Of a stretch of DNA of 15,112 nt, positions 1-8,295 are shown one piece after another; within the stretch, counting starts at the first letter, position 1, and each line of letters opens with the position of its first letter. The stretch is taken from positions 1-15,112 of the forward strand of contig DCIG01000077.1 in assembly GCA_002315855.1 (NCBI GenBank). Direction: 5' to 3'. Made by a program: the position numbers and the translations under genes. This DNA comes from Lentisphaeria bacterium UBA1732. Its GTDB lineage: Bacteria; Verrucomicrobiota; Lentisphaeria; Victivallales; UBA1829. Below the pieces are notes generated by a model, which made no database searches, was not told the origin of the DNA, and saw nothing but the letters and a program-made list of their open reading frames with translations.

Positions 1-73
1 TGAAAAAATGTGGGATATCTGTGTTTTCAATTAACTTTTTTTCAGGAAATAAGGGGATTTTATCCATAAGAGT

Positions 74-102
74 TTGAAAGAATGCCCTTAAAGATGTATA
101 TT
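74..102 (+). promoter_or_regulatory. sigma70-type promoter upstream of the LeuA-like gene
   Basis: TTGAAA at 74-79 and TATATT at 97-102 are separated by exactly 17 bases, close to the sigma70 optimum. The flanks are AT-rich. The same hexamer pair with a 16-17 base spacer recurs at 8427-8455 and 12673-12700, each upstream of a transcription unit, which makes a chance match unlikely. Transcription would begin near 109 and give a leader of about 510 bases before the first gene. Confidence 0.72.
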
Positions 103-108
103 AAATGA

Positions 109-620
109 TTTGGAAAATGCTTTATTCTATGTTCTTTCAGGAAAATTCTGCAATCCGCCTGAATGATTTGCCGTTATGCGGGAAATACAATCAGCGGGGA
201 TGCAGGAATGACTTGAAAAGCGACCTGATCCGAAAAAGACGAATTGTAAAACCATGTCAGAAACCGGAACGGGAAGCAAAAGAAACAGATACTGCCGACT
301 GAAAGGACGAAATTGCCAACCGGCAAAGGTTTCAAGGTCAGCAACGATGACGAAGGCAAGAACCGGAATGCGCAGCTGAAAGGTTCGCCGGAGGGAGTGG
401 CTGAGTTTGCGACTGAGAGACCAGACGTTTTTTCAGGAGGAAGGAAAGCACATCAAAGACGTGCACCTGCGAAAAGGCAAAAGACCCGTAAACGGAAGCA
501 AAAGAGCTGAGACGGAAGAAACAAGAGCAGGAGCAAGGGAAAAAATTAAGCCGCGTCCGAAACGGAAACGGAAACGGAGCGGAGTAAGAAGCACATGACG
601 CAAGTCAAGGAGAAACAGCA
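109..620 (+). other. long purine-rich 5' leader without a convincing gene
   Basis: This stretch lies between the promoter and the first start codon. From about 200 onward it is strongly enriched in A and G and very poor in T. Small hairpins are visible: 166-186 (8 pairs around one G-G mismatch) and 313-326 (TTGCC/GGCAA, 4-base loop). Short open frames cross it, two of them extremely Lys/Arg-rich, but none has a ribosome binding site at the right distance. I recognise no riboswitch class or attenuator. A strong Shine-Dalgarno-like AGGAGG at 436-441 has no start codon at a suitable distance. It may be a regulatory leader or a decayed gene. Confidence 0.45.
557..580 (+). repeat. short tandem CGGAAA-type repeat in the leader
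   Basis: Four successive 6-base units of the form C(C/G)GAAA or CGGAGC occur in a row just upstream of the first gene. The array is too short to call a satellite. It is part of the general purine-rich character of the leader and could reflect slippage. Confidence 0.4.
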
Positions 621-2036
621 ATGAAAGAAATCAAAATCGCCGATGTTTCACTGCGAGAACAGAGCAACAGCACGAACAGTGAAGTAAATTTCAAGGAAAA
701 AATCGAAATTGCGACGATGCTGGATGAGCTTGGAGTGGATACCATAGAGACGGCACCGATCGGAAACGGGAAAAGCGACATCATCTTCCTCCATACCCTT
801 GCGCCCCTTCTTAAGAAAAGTGCCCTGAGCTGTCCCATCGGACTTGAGCCGGGGATGCTGGCGGACACATGGGAAGCAGTGAAAACGGCCTCGAAGCCGA
901 AACTGAATGTGATGGCCCCGGTTTCCGCCGTACAGATGGAATATCATTTTCACGCGAAACAGCCCGTAATGCTGGAAAAAATCGCAATGCAGGTGAAAGC
1001 GTGTGCAGAAGTCTGCCAAGATGTGGAACTGACACTGATTGACGCGACCCGTGCCGAAAAAGATTTTCTGGCACAGGCCATCCAGTGCGGCATCGAAAAC
1101 GGAGCGAAGACGATTACGGTGTGCGATACGGCAGGGGCAATGTTCCCCAGCGAGTTCAAGGTCTTCCTCGAAGGTCTGTATGAAGCAGTGCCGGGGCTGA
1201 AAGACACAGAACTGAGCGTAGAATACTCGAATGACCTTCACATGGCGGCGGCCTGCTCGTTTGCCTGCTTCCAAGCGGGAGCCGTACAAATCAAGACGAC
1301 CTGCACAGGGAGTTCCTGCGCGAATCTGCGCAGTCTGGGACAGATTTTCCGAGCGAAATCCAGTGAAACGGGATACAGCTGCGGACTGAACATGACAACA
1401 CTGGAAAACACGACAGGGAAAATCATCAAGCTGCTGGAAGGGAGCAAGAATCAGCAAACGGAAATCAAGGCAACCGTAACCAATCTGAAAAACGTGCATC
1501 TGGACGGCAACGACAGCAAAGAAACGGTGTCCAAAGCAGTCAAGGAAATCGGTTACGACCTGACGGAACGCGAACTGGACGATGTGATGAAAGAACTGAA
1601 ACGCGTCAGCAGCAAGAAGAGCAAATACGTGGAACACAAAGAATTGACGGCAATCGTGAACAACGTGATAGAAAAAGTGCCGGAGACCTATACACTGGAC
1701 AGTTTCGTCATCACCAGCGGGAATGAAATCAACGCTTCGGCGCACGTCATTCTGGAATACAAGGGAAAAATCGTCAAAGAATGCAATTTCGGAGACGGAC
1801 CGATTTCTGCGGCTTTCAACACCATCGAGAAAATCACAGGGAAGCACTACGAGCTGGATGATTTCCAAATCAAATCGGCAACGGAAGGGGCAGAAGCCAT
1901 GGGAACAACCGTGGTGAAACTGCGCAACGGAGGGAAAGTCTACAAAGGGACGGGGAACTCCACAGACATCGTGGGAGCAAGCATCCGTGCCTACATCGAT
2001 GCGCTGAACAAAATCTGCGCAGACGAGGAGAAGTGA
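621..2036 (+). CDS. 2-isopropylmalate synthase-like protein (DRE-TIM/HMGL-like barrel plus LeuA regulatory domain) with altered active site
   Basis: A 471-residue relative of the 2-isopropylmalate/homocitrate/citramalate synthases, which condense acetyl-CoA with a 2-oxoacid. The barrel spans about residues 1-265, a helical linker about 290-350, and a LeuA-type regulatory domain about 356-471 (GDGPISAAF at 391-399, STDIVGASIRAYIDALN near the end). Conserved barrel features remain: LRE at 11-13 (Arg12; Glu13 as in homocitrate synthases), ATR at 142-144, CDTAG at 168-172. The family's HxHN metal motif is instead ExSN (Glu201, Ser203, Asn204), and the GERxGN-type motif is GSSCAN (230-235). Ordinary leucine-pathway activity is therefore doubtful; it could be a divergent enzyme or a regulatory homologue. 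The ATG at 621 has AAGGAG at 607-612, 8 bases upstream. It is first in the block and 1 base from the next gene, so the two are very likely co-translated. The regulatory domain suggests a small-molecule effector. Confidence 0.8.
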   Translation: MKEIKIADVSLREQSNSTNSEVNFKEKIEIATMLDELGVDTIETAPIGNGKSDIIFLHTLAPLLKKSALSCPIGLEPGMLADTWEAVKTASKPKLNVMAPVSAVQMEYHFHAKQPVMLEKIAMQVKACAEVCQDVELTLIDATRAEKDFLAQAIQCGIENGAKTITVCDTAGAMFPSEFKVFLEGLYEAVPGLKDTELSVEYSNDLHMAAACSFACFQAGAVQIKTTCTGSSCANLRSLGQIFRAKSSETGYSCGLNMTTLENTTGKIIKLLEGSKNQQTEIKATVTNLKNVHLDGNDSKETVSKAVKEIGYDLTERELDDVMKELKRVSSKKSKYVEHKELTAIVNNVIEKVPETYTLDSFVITSGNEINASAHVILEYKGKIVKECNFGDGPISAAFNTIEKITGKHYELDDFQIKSATEGAEAMGTTVVKLRNGGKVYKGTGNSTDIVGASIRAYIDALNKICADEEK

Positions 2037-2037
2037 A

Positions 2038-4527
2038 ATGAAACTGTCATTTTCCACAAACAGATGGAAAGGATACAGTTTCGACGATTTTCTGGGAATC
2101 GCGGAGAAGTATCATTTCAACGGTATTGAAATCCATGACGTGAACGCCATGGGGGAAGATTTCCAAACGGGACATCTGACCAGCATCTCGCAGAAACTGT
2201 ACCATAAAGACCTGTGCATCCCGTGCATCGACGTAGTCAACGACATCGCAAAGAAGCCGGAAGAGGCATTTGAAGAACTGACGAAGTGTCTGCAAACAGC
2301 CCGGAGACTGCATGTGCCGTATCTGCGCCTGAAAGTAACGGGAACCGATGAGTCCAACGATTCGGCAGCACGCGCCTTTCTGGAAAAAGCAATCCCGCTG
2401 GCAGAAAAAAGCGAGGTCGTCCTGCTGATGGAAACAGTGGGACTGTACGCCGACACATCAAGACTGAGAGAACTGCTGGGGAGCTTCATCACCGACCATC
2501 TGGCGGCACTGTGGGACCTGCATTATCCGTGCCGCGTCCACAACGAAGCCCCGGAAGACACCATCAAGAATCTGGGAGCCTACGTGCGCCACGTGCATCT
2601 GAAAGACTCGGACAGCAACGGCACTCATGCAATCGCGGGAGAAGGATCACTGCCCCTGCCGGGCATCATGGATGCACTGAGGTCGGTGAACTACGACGGA
2701 TTCATCTCGATTGAATGGGACCCGACCTGGGATACCGCAGTCAATTCGCCGGATATTATTTTTCCGCAGTTCGTAAGCTACATGAGCCGTTACGACCATA
2801 TCGCACGAGCGAAGAGCGTACTGTACGACAACAAGGCGCATACAGGGAAATTCGTGTGGAAAAAGAACATTCTGATTGAGAAAACATTCTCGCAGGTACT
2901 GGACACGATGGTGGAAGAATTTCCGAACCAGTACGCGCTGAAATACACGACACTGGACTATACGAGAACTTATTCGCAGTTCCGGGACGACGTGGACGAA
3001 TTCGCCCGCGCGCTGATGGCACTGGGCGTCAAAAAAGGCAGTCATGTGTCAATCTGGGCAACGAACGTGCCGCAGTGGTTCATCACTTTCTGGGCGACCA
3101 CAAAAATCGGCGCGGTGCTGGTGTCCGTGAACACCGCCTACAAAATCCATGAGGCGGAATACCTCTTCAAACAGTCCGACACGCATACGGTGGTCATGAT
3201 AGACAAGTACCGCGACTCGAATTATGCGGAAATCATGCAGGAACTGTGTCCTGAACTGGAAACGACCGAAGAAGGGAAGCCGCTTCACGCGAAACGCCTG
3301 CCCTTCCTGCGCAACATCATCACCGTGGGTTTCCGGATGAAAGGTGCAATGACCTGGGAAGAGGCACTGAGTCACGCAAACGAAGTGCCCATGGATGAAC
3401 TTCGCCGCCGCGCCGCCGAAGTGGATATTCACGATGTGTGCAATATGCAATACACATCAGGGACAACAGGCTTCCCGAAAGGTGTCATGCTGACACACTA
3501 CAACGTGGTCAACAACGGGAAGTGCATCGGCGACAGCATGGATCTCTCCACCGCCGACCGCATGATGATTCAAGTACCGATGTTCCACTGTTTCGGGATG
3601 GTGCTGGCCATGACAGCCTCCATGACCCACGGGACATCGTTAATGCCGCTGCCGTATTTCTCGCCGAAACCGGCACTGGCGTGCATCAATCAGGAAAAAA
3701 TCACGGCATTCCACGGAGTGCCGACGATGTTCATCGCACTGCTGGAACACGCCGATTTCCCGAAGACCGATTTCTCGTACATGAGAACGGGAATCATGGC
3801 AGGGTCGCCCTGCCCGATTGACAAAATGCGTCAGGTCATCGACCAGATGAACATGAAAGAAATCGTAATCGTGTACGGGCAGACAGAGGCCTCCCCCGGC
3901 TGCACCATGAGCAAGACAACCGATTCCATCGAAGTGCGTGTAGGAACCGTGGGAACCAACATGCCGGAAATCGAATGCAGAATCGTCGATCCCGAAACAG
4001 GGAACGACCTGCCGGACAATACCCCGGGCGAATTTCTGGCACGCGGTTACAACATCATGAAAGGCTACTACAAAATGCCGAAGGAAACAGCGGGCGCAAT
4101 CGACGCAGACGGCTGGCTCCATACCGGCGATCTGGCAATCCGCACCCCGGAAGGGAATTACAAAATCACGGGGCGACTGAAAGACATGATCATCCGAGGG
4201 GGAGAAAACATCTACCCGAAAGAAATCGAGGAGTTCATCTATACGCATCCGAAAGTCTCCGACGTACAGGTCATCGGCATCCCCGACGAGCAGTACGGAG
4301 AAGAAATCATGGCGTGCATCATCCTGAAAGCAGGAGAAAGCATGACAGCAGATGAGATGAAAGCGTATATCCGCTCCCACATGGCAAAGTACAAAGTCCC
4401 GAAATACATCGATTTCGTGACGGAATTTCCGATGAACGTGGCGGGAAAGATTCTGAAGTACAAAATGAGGGAAGATGCAATCAAGCGTCTGAACATCCGA
4501 AAAGTAGAAGGGATCGTGGCGGAATAA
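2038..4527 (+). CDS. fusion of xylose-isomerase-like TIM barrel (sugar isomerase/epimerase) with AMP-forming acyl-CoA synthetase
   Basis: An 829-residue two-domain protein. Residues 1-255 resemble the IolE/tagatose-epimerase/AP-endonuclease-2 superfamily. The four expected metal ligands appear present: Glu132 (METVG), Asp160 (LWDLH), His187 (HVHLKD) and Glu226 (SIEWDP). Residues about 278-829 are a complete ANL-family acyl-CoA synthetase: P-loop YTSGTTGFPKG (472-482), YGQTE (613-617), TGD (696-698), GRLKD hinge (712-716), GGENIYP (721-727) and the C-terminal lysine in GKILKYK (Lys804). The ligase half most resembles medium-chain/fatty acyl-CoA synthetases; its substrate cannot be read from sequence. 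The ATG at 2038 follows the upstream stop by one base, with GAGGAG at 2025-2030. Both domains look catalytically intact and no frameshift or internal stop joins them. The fusion implies consecutive or coordinated chemistry on one acid, but that is inference. Confidence 0.85.
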   Translation: MKLSFSTNRWKGYSFDDFLGIAEKYHFNGIEIHDVNAMGEDFQTGHLTSISQKLYHKDLCIPCIDVVNDIAKKPEEAFEELTKCLQTARRLHVPYLRLKVTGTDESNDSAARAFLEKAIPLAEKSEVVLLMETVGLYADTSRLRELLGSFITDHLAALWDLHYPCRVHNEAPEDTIKNLGAYVRHVHLKDSDSNGTHAIAGEGSLPLPGIMDALRSVNYDGFISIEWDPTWDTAVNSPDIIFPQFVSYMSRYDHIARAKSVLYDNKAHTGKFVWKKNILIEKTFSQVLDTMVEEFPNQYALKYTTLDYTRTYSQFRDDVDEFARALMALGVKKGSHVSIWATNVPQWFITFWATTKIGAVLVSVNTAYKIHEAEYLFKQSDTHTVVMIDKYRDSNYAEIMQELCPELETTEEGKPLHAKRLPFLRNIITVGFRMKGAMTWEEALSHANEVPMDELRRRAAEVDIHDVCNMQYTSGTTGFPKGVMLTHYNVVNNGKCIGDSMDLSTADRMMIQVPMFHCFGMVLAMTASMTHGTSLMPLPYFSPKPALACINQEKITAFHGVPTMFIALLEHADFPKTDFSYMRTGIMAGSPCPIDKMRQVIDQMNMKEIVIVYGQTEASPGCTMSKTTDSIEVRVGTVGTNMPEIECRIVDPETGNDLPDNTPGEFLARGYNIMKGYYKMPKETAGAIDADGWLHTGDLAIRTPEGNYKITGRLKDMIIRGGENIYPKEIEEFIYTHPKVSDVQVIGIPDEQYGEEIMACIILKAGESMTADEMKAYIRSHMAKYKVPKYIDFVTEFPMNVAGKILKYKMREDAIKRLNIRKVEGIVAE

Positions 4528-4566
4528 GCCGATACGGGTCCAAGCTCAAAAGCCCATTGGGAAAGA

Positions 4567-4595
4567 GGCACTGACCGAAGTTTGCCGTCAGTGCC
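4567..4595 (+). other. perfect 9-bp stem-loop after the fusion gene
   Basis: GGCACTGAC (4567-4575) pairs perfectly with GTCAGTGCC (4587-4595) across an 11-base loop. It is followed by AACTTCTCC rather than a T-run, so it is not a classical Rho-independent terminator. A mRNA-stabilising or processing hairpin between genes of an operon is more likely. Confidence 0.55.
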
Positions 4596-4642
4596 AACTT
4601 CTCCCCAAAAACCGACCTACGCCCCCGAAGAAATCATAGAAA

Positions 4643-4683
4643 AGCTGATTTCAAAAGTTCAGTCAGGAGCTTTGGAATCAGCT
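4643..4683 (+). repeat. dispersed palindromic repeat, copy 1 (hairpin)
   Basis: AGCTGATTTCAAA (4643-4655) pairs with TTTGGAATCAGCT (4671-4683), a 13-bp stem with one G-T pair and a 15-base loop. The arm sequence recurs in other gaps of this window (8296-8354, 12322-12342, 12502-12550, 12643-12664). It ends 8 bases before the PFOR Shine-Dalgarno sequence (4692-4696), so folding could affect PFOR translation. Confidence 0.65.
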
Positions 4684-4703
4684 CAGAAGACAGGAGTTTT
4701 GCA

Positions 4704-7700
4704 ATGCAATACGTTACAATGGATGGCAATGAGGCATGTGCATACGCAGCATACGCTTTCACCGAAGTTGCCGCGATTTATCCGATTACGCCATCATCGC
4801 CGATGGCAGGGAAAACCGATGAATGGTCCGCCAAAGGGCGCAAAAATGTATTCGGGCAGACAGTAACCCTCGTAGAAATGCAGTCGGAAGCCGGAGCCAT
4901 CGGAGCAGTTCACGGGGCACTGGAAGCGGGGTCGCTCTCCGCATCGTTCACGTCATCGCAGGGGCTCATGCTGATGATTCCGGTACTGCACCGAATTTCA
5001 GGGGAGCGCCTGCCGGGAGTCCTGCATGTGGCATCCCGAACGGTCGGGACACACGCGCTGTCCATTTTCGGCGATCACTCGGACGTGATGAATTGCAGAC
5101 AGACGGGATTCGCCATGCTGTCCACAGGGAACGCACAGGAAGTCATGGATCTGGCGCCGGCGGCACATCTGGCGGCACTGGAAGGACGCGTACCGTTTCT
5201 GCATTTCTTCGACGGCTTCCGGACATCGCACGAACTGTCCAAAGTCCAGCCGATTGATTACGAAGACCTGAAAAAGATGGTCAACACGGAAGCACTGGAA
5301 GCATTCCGAGCCCACGCGCTGAATCCGGAACATCCACTGCTCCACGCGACCGTACAGAATCCCGACATTTTCTTCCAAGTGCGCGAAGCAAACAACGGTG
5401 CCTACACCGCACTGCCGGAAATCGTCCAGAAATACATGGACAAAATCGCAAATGCAACAGGACGCGTGTATCATCTGTTCGATTATTACGGGGCGGCAGA
5501 TGCCGACCGAGTCATCGTGGCAATGGGGTCCGTGTCGGGAACCGTGCGCGAAACCGTGGATTATCTGAACGCCCGCGGAGAAAAGACGGGATTCATCCAA
5601 GTACACCTGTACCGTCCCTTCTCGTCCGCGCATTTTCTGGCGGCTCTGCCCGCAACGGTCAGGAAAATCGCCGTGCTGGACCGCTGCAAGGAAATGGGAG
5701 CGGCAGGCGATCCGCTGTTCCTGGATGTAACCAGCGTACTGGCAACGAGCGGACATGCGGCGGCCTATCAGGTGTACGGGGGACGTTACGGACTGTCGTC
5801 CAAAGACACCGATCCGGCGCAAATCAAGGCAGTATTCGACAATCTGGCAAGCGAAACGCCGAGAGGGAATTTCACCATCGGCATCGTGGACGATGTAACG
5901 GGACTCTCCCTGCCCGCCCCCGCGCCGCTGTACCCCGATGACGAACATATCGTATGCTGCAAGTTCTGGGGACTGGGGTCGGACGGGACCGTGGGAGCCA
6001 ACAAGAACACCGTGAACATCATCAACGCCCATACAAACAAGTATGCCCAGGCGTATTTTGAATACGATGCGAAAAAATCATTCGGCGTAACCAAATCGCA
6101 CCTGAGATTCGGAGACAACCCGATTCGTTCATCGTACTACGTGAAAGCCGCAGATTTCGTGGGCTGCCACAATGCGACCTATATCGAAAAATATGATATT
6201 GCAGAGGAATTGAAGCAGGGCGGAACGCTGCTGCTGAACTGCCAATGGAAGCCGGAAGAAGCAGCAGAAAAACTGCCCGCGAAAGTAAAACGGATTCTGG
6301 CGAAACGTCAGGCGAAACTGTACATCATCGACGCTGTGGCAATCGCGGAAAAACTGGGGCTGGGAAGCCACATCAATATGGTTTTGCAGTCGGCATTCTT
6401 CCGTCTCGCCAACGTCATCCCCGTGGAACAGGCAATCGGCTTCATGAAAGATGCGGCAAGGAAGACCTATTTCGCCAAGGGAGATGACGTGGTGAACCGC
6501 AATCTGGCAGCCATCGAACAGGGCGCAGAAAATCTGGTGAAAATCGAAATTCCGGCAGAATGGGCAAACGCAGAAGAGGCAAAACAGGAAGTGCGCGAAG
6601 GTCTGCCGGATGCAGTTACCAAACTGCTGGAACCAATCAACGCACAGCACGGGGATGATTTGCCCGTGAGCGCATTCAAGGGATATGAAGACGGCACCAT
6701 CGAAATGGGACTGACCGCCTACGAAAAAAGAGCCATCGCCGTGCATGTGCCGGTATGGAATCCGGCGAAGTGCATTCAGTGCAATCAATGCGCCTACGCC
6801 TGCCCGCACGCGGTCATCCGTCCATTCCTGCTGAATGACGCCGAAAAAGAAGCGGCACCGGGAAGTTTCGCGACGCTGAAAGCAACGGGCAAACAGGGCC
6901 TGCATTTTGCAATCCAGGTAAGTACCGCAGACTGCACCGGATGCGGAGTGTGCGCGACCGTCTGCCCGGCGAAAGAAAAAGCATTGACCATGACCTCGTA
7001 TCAGGAGGTCAATCACTCGCAGGAAAACTGGAATTATGCACTGAACCTGAGCGACAAAACAGGAGTCTATCCGCTGTGGAGCGTAAAGGGAAGCCAGTTC
7101 AGCCAGCCGCTGCTGGAATTTTCCGCGGCCTGCGCAGGATGCGGCGAAACACCATACGCGAAACTGCTGACGCAGCTTTTCGGAAGCCGCGTCTACTGGG
7201 CAAACGCGACCGGCTGCTCGCAGGCATGGGGATCGCCCATGCCGGGAATCCCGTACACCACAAACAAGCGAGGTTTCGGTCCGGCGTGGACCAATTCACT
7301 CTTTGAAAACAACGCGGAATTTGCGCTGGGGATGCTGTTATCGTCCAACAAACAGCGCGACATGCAGAAAATGCGCGTAAATGAACTGATGGCGGCAAGC
7401 GACGATGAGGCAGTCAAAGAAGCATTGCAGAATTGGCTGGATGCGTTCGACGACTTCGAGGCGTCGCGCACGGCCTCGGATGCACTGTGCGAAGTACTGG
7501 AAGGAATGAAAGACGCAGCACCGGGAAAGGCAATCGCAACCGAAATCGTGCTTCATAAAGACCAGCTGGCAAAAAAGACATTCTGGATGTTCGGCGGCGA
7601 CGGATGGGCCTACGATATCGGATTCGGCGGACTCGACCATGTAATCGCATCCGGCGAAAACATCAACGTTTTCATTGTGGACACGGAAGTGTACTCCAAT

Positions 7701-8228
7701 ACGGGGGGACAGGCCTCGAAAGCGACGCCAATCGGAGCAGTGGCACAATTTGCAAGCTCCGGCAAGCGCAGTCAGAAAAAAGATCTGGGCAAGATTTTCA
7801 TGTCCTACGGGAACGTGTACGTGGCGCAGGTCGCCATGGGAGCAGACCCGAATCAACTGATGAAAGCAGTGCAGGAAGCAGAAGCCTATCCGGGACCGTC
7901 GGTCATCATCGCCTACGCGCCGTGCATCAATCACGGGCTGAAATGCGGGATGGCAAACGTACAGCAGGAAATGAAGAAAGCCGTGGAGTCGGGCTACTGG
8001 TTCCTCTATCGCTACAATCCGACCAAAGAAAAGCCGTTCACGCTGGATTCCAAGGCACCGAGCAAGCCGTATGCGGAATTTCTCGACGGAGAAGTGCGCT
8101 ACTCCGCGCTGAAACGGACCTTCCCGCAGAACGCGGAAAAACTTTTCGCCATGGGCTGTGAACAGGCGGCGAAACGTTACGCAGAATACCGCAAAATGGA
8201 AGAAACCCAGACCAGCGAAAAGGAATGA
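4704..8228 (+). CDS. nifJ: pyruvate:ferredoxin (flavodoxin) oxidoreductase, single-chain
   Basis: A full-length 1174-residue homodimeric-type PFOR. It oxidatively decarboxylates pyruvate with CoA to acetyl-CoA and CO2, reducing ferredoxin or flavodoxin in the cytoplasm. Visible elements: YPITPSSPM (26-34) in the N-terminal pyrimidine domain; the gamma-like domain with GLGSDGTVGANKNT (423-436); a two-cluster ferredoxin domain with Cys690/693/696/700 and Cys744/747/750/754; proximal-cluster cysteines at Cys810, Cys813, Cys838 and Cys1074; and the TPP/Mg motif GGDGWAYDIGFGG (964-976). All expected cluster ligands are present. The ATG at 4704 has AGGAG at 4692-4696, 7 bases away. It lies downstream of the fusion gene without a visible promoter of its own, which links pyruvate oxidation to those two unusual genes. 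Specificity for pyruvate rather than another 2-oxoacid is inferred from architecture. Confidence 0.97.
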   Translation: MQYVTMDGNEACAYAAYAFTEVAAIYPITPSSPMAGKTDEWSAKGRKNVFGQTVTLVEMQSEAGAIGAVHGALEAGSLSASFTSSQGLMLMIPVLHRISGERLPGVLHVASRTVGTHALSIFGDHSDVMNCRQTGFAMLSTGNAQEVMDLAPAAHLAALEGRVPFLHFFDGFRTSHELSKVQPIDYEDLKKMVNTEALEAFRAHALNPEHPLLHATVQNPDIFFQVREANNGAYTALPEIVQKYMDKIANATGRVYHLFDYYGAADADRVIVAMGSVSGTVRETVDYLNARGEKTGFIQVHLYRPFSSAHFLAALPATVRKIAVLDRCKEMGAAGDPLFLDVTSVLATSGHAAAYQVYGGRYGLSSKDTDPAQIKAVFDNLASETPRGNFTIGIVDDVTGLSLPAPAPLYPDDEHIVCCKFWGLGSDGTVGANKNTVNIINAHTNKYAQAYFEYDAKKSFGVTKSHLRFGDNPIRSSYYVKAADFVGCHNATYIEKYDIAEELKQGGTLLLNCQWKPEEAAEKLPAKVKRILAKRQAKLYIIDAVAIAEKLGLGSHINMVLQSAFFRLANVIPVEQAIGFMKDAARKTYFAKGDDVVNRNLAAIEQGAENLVKIEIPAEWANAEEAKQEVREGLPDAVTKLLEPINAQHGDDLPVSAFKGYEDGTIEMGLTAYEKRAIAVHVPVWNPAKCIQCNQCAYACPHAVIRPFLLNDAEKEAAPGSFATLKATGKQGLHFAIQVSTADCTGCGVCATVCPAKEKALTMTSYQEVNHSQENWNYALNLSDKTGVYPLWSVKGSQFSQPLLEFSAACAGCGETPYAKLLTQLFGSRVYWANATGCSQAWGSPMPGIPYTTNKRGFGPAWTNSLFENNAEFALGMLLSSNKQRDMQKMRVNELMAASDDEAVKEALQNWLDAFDDFEASRTASDALCEVLEGMKDAAPGKAIATEIVLHKDQLAKKTFWMFGGDGWAYDIGFGGLDHVIASGENINVFIVDTEVYSNTGGQASKATPIGAVAQFASSGKRSQKKDLGKIFMSYGNVYVAQVAMGADPNQLMKAVQEAEAYPGPSVIIAYAPCINHGLKCGMANVQQEMKKAVESGYWFLYRYNPTKEKPFTLDSKAPSKPYAEFLDGEVRYSALKRTFPQNAEKLFAMGCEQAAKRYAEYRKMEETQTSEKE

Positions 8229-8241
8229 CAGAAGAACGGAA

Positions 8242-8276
8242 GGGTATCTCCATTCATGATTGACAGAGATACCCTG
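8242..8276 (+). other. perfect 10-bp stem-loop after PFOR
   Basis: AGGGTATCTC (8242-8251) pairs perfectly with GAGATACCCT (8267-8276) over a 15-base loop, 14 bases after the PFOR stop. No T-run follows, so it is at best a non-canonical terminator or a 3'-end protecting hairpin. A hairpin with nearly the same stem sequence sits at 12407-12425. Confidence 0.6.
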
Positions 8277-8295
8277 ACGAACTAATGAGCTAAAG

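Larger units (their letters stand above)
4528..4703 (+). other. intergenic gap between the fusion gene and PFOR, with two hairpins and no promoter seen
   Basis: The gap holds a perfect 9-bp hairpin (4567-4595), a palindromic copy of the dispersed repeat (4643-4683), and the PFOR ribosome binding site. Neither hairpin is followed by a T-run. I see no match to the TTGAAA/TATATT promoter used elsewhere in the window. PFOR is therefore probably transcribed by read-through from the upstream genes, perhaps with processing at the hairpins. Confidence 0.45.

Noticed and set aside
105..302. 65-codon frame near the left edge
   Set aside because: Its ATG lies at or before the predicted transcription start (about 109), has no ribosome site, and the product resembles no family I know.
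313..598. Two overlapping Lys/Arg-rich frames in the leader (313-510 and 407-598)
   Set aside because: Non-ATG starts, no ribosome sites, and composition explained by the purine-rich DNA. The basic runs come from the CGGAAA-type repeats.
621..2036. Naming the first gene leuA
   Set aside because: Residues expected for metal binding and catalysis are replaced and no leuB/leuCD genes are nearby, so the standard symbol would mislead.
648..2057. 469-codon antisense frame opposite the LeuA-like gene
   Set aside because: Rich in Phe, His, Cys and Arg, as expected for the complement of a strong coding frame. No domain is recognisable and the sense gene is certain.
4567..4595. Hairpin after the fusion gene as an intrinsic terminator
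   Set aside because: The stem is perfect but no T-run follows, so termination cannot be claimed; the same applies to the hairpin at 8242-8276.
4582..4866. 94-codon + frame overlapping the start of PFOR
   Set aside because: It covers the intergenic hairpins and then reads the PFOR start in another frame. PFOR has the clear ribosome site and homology.
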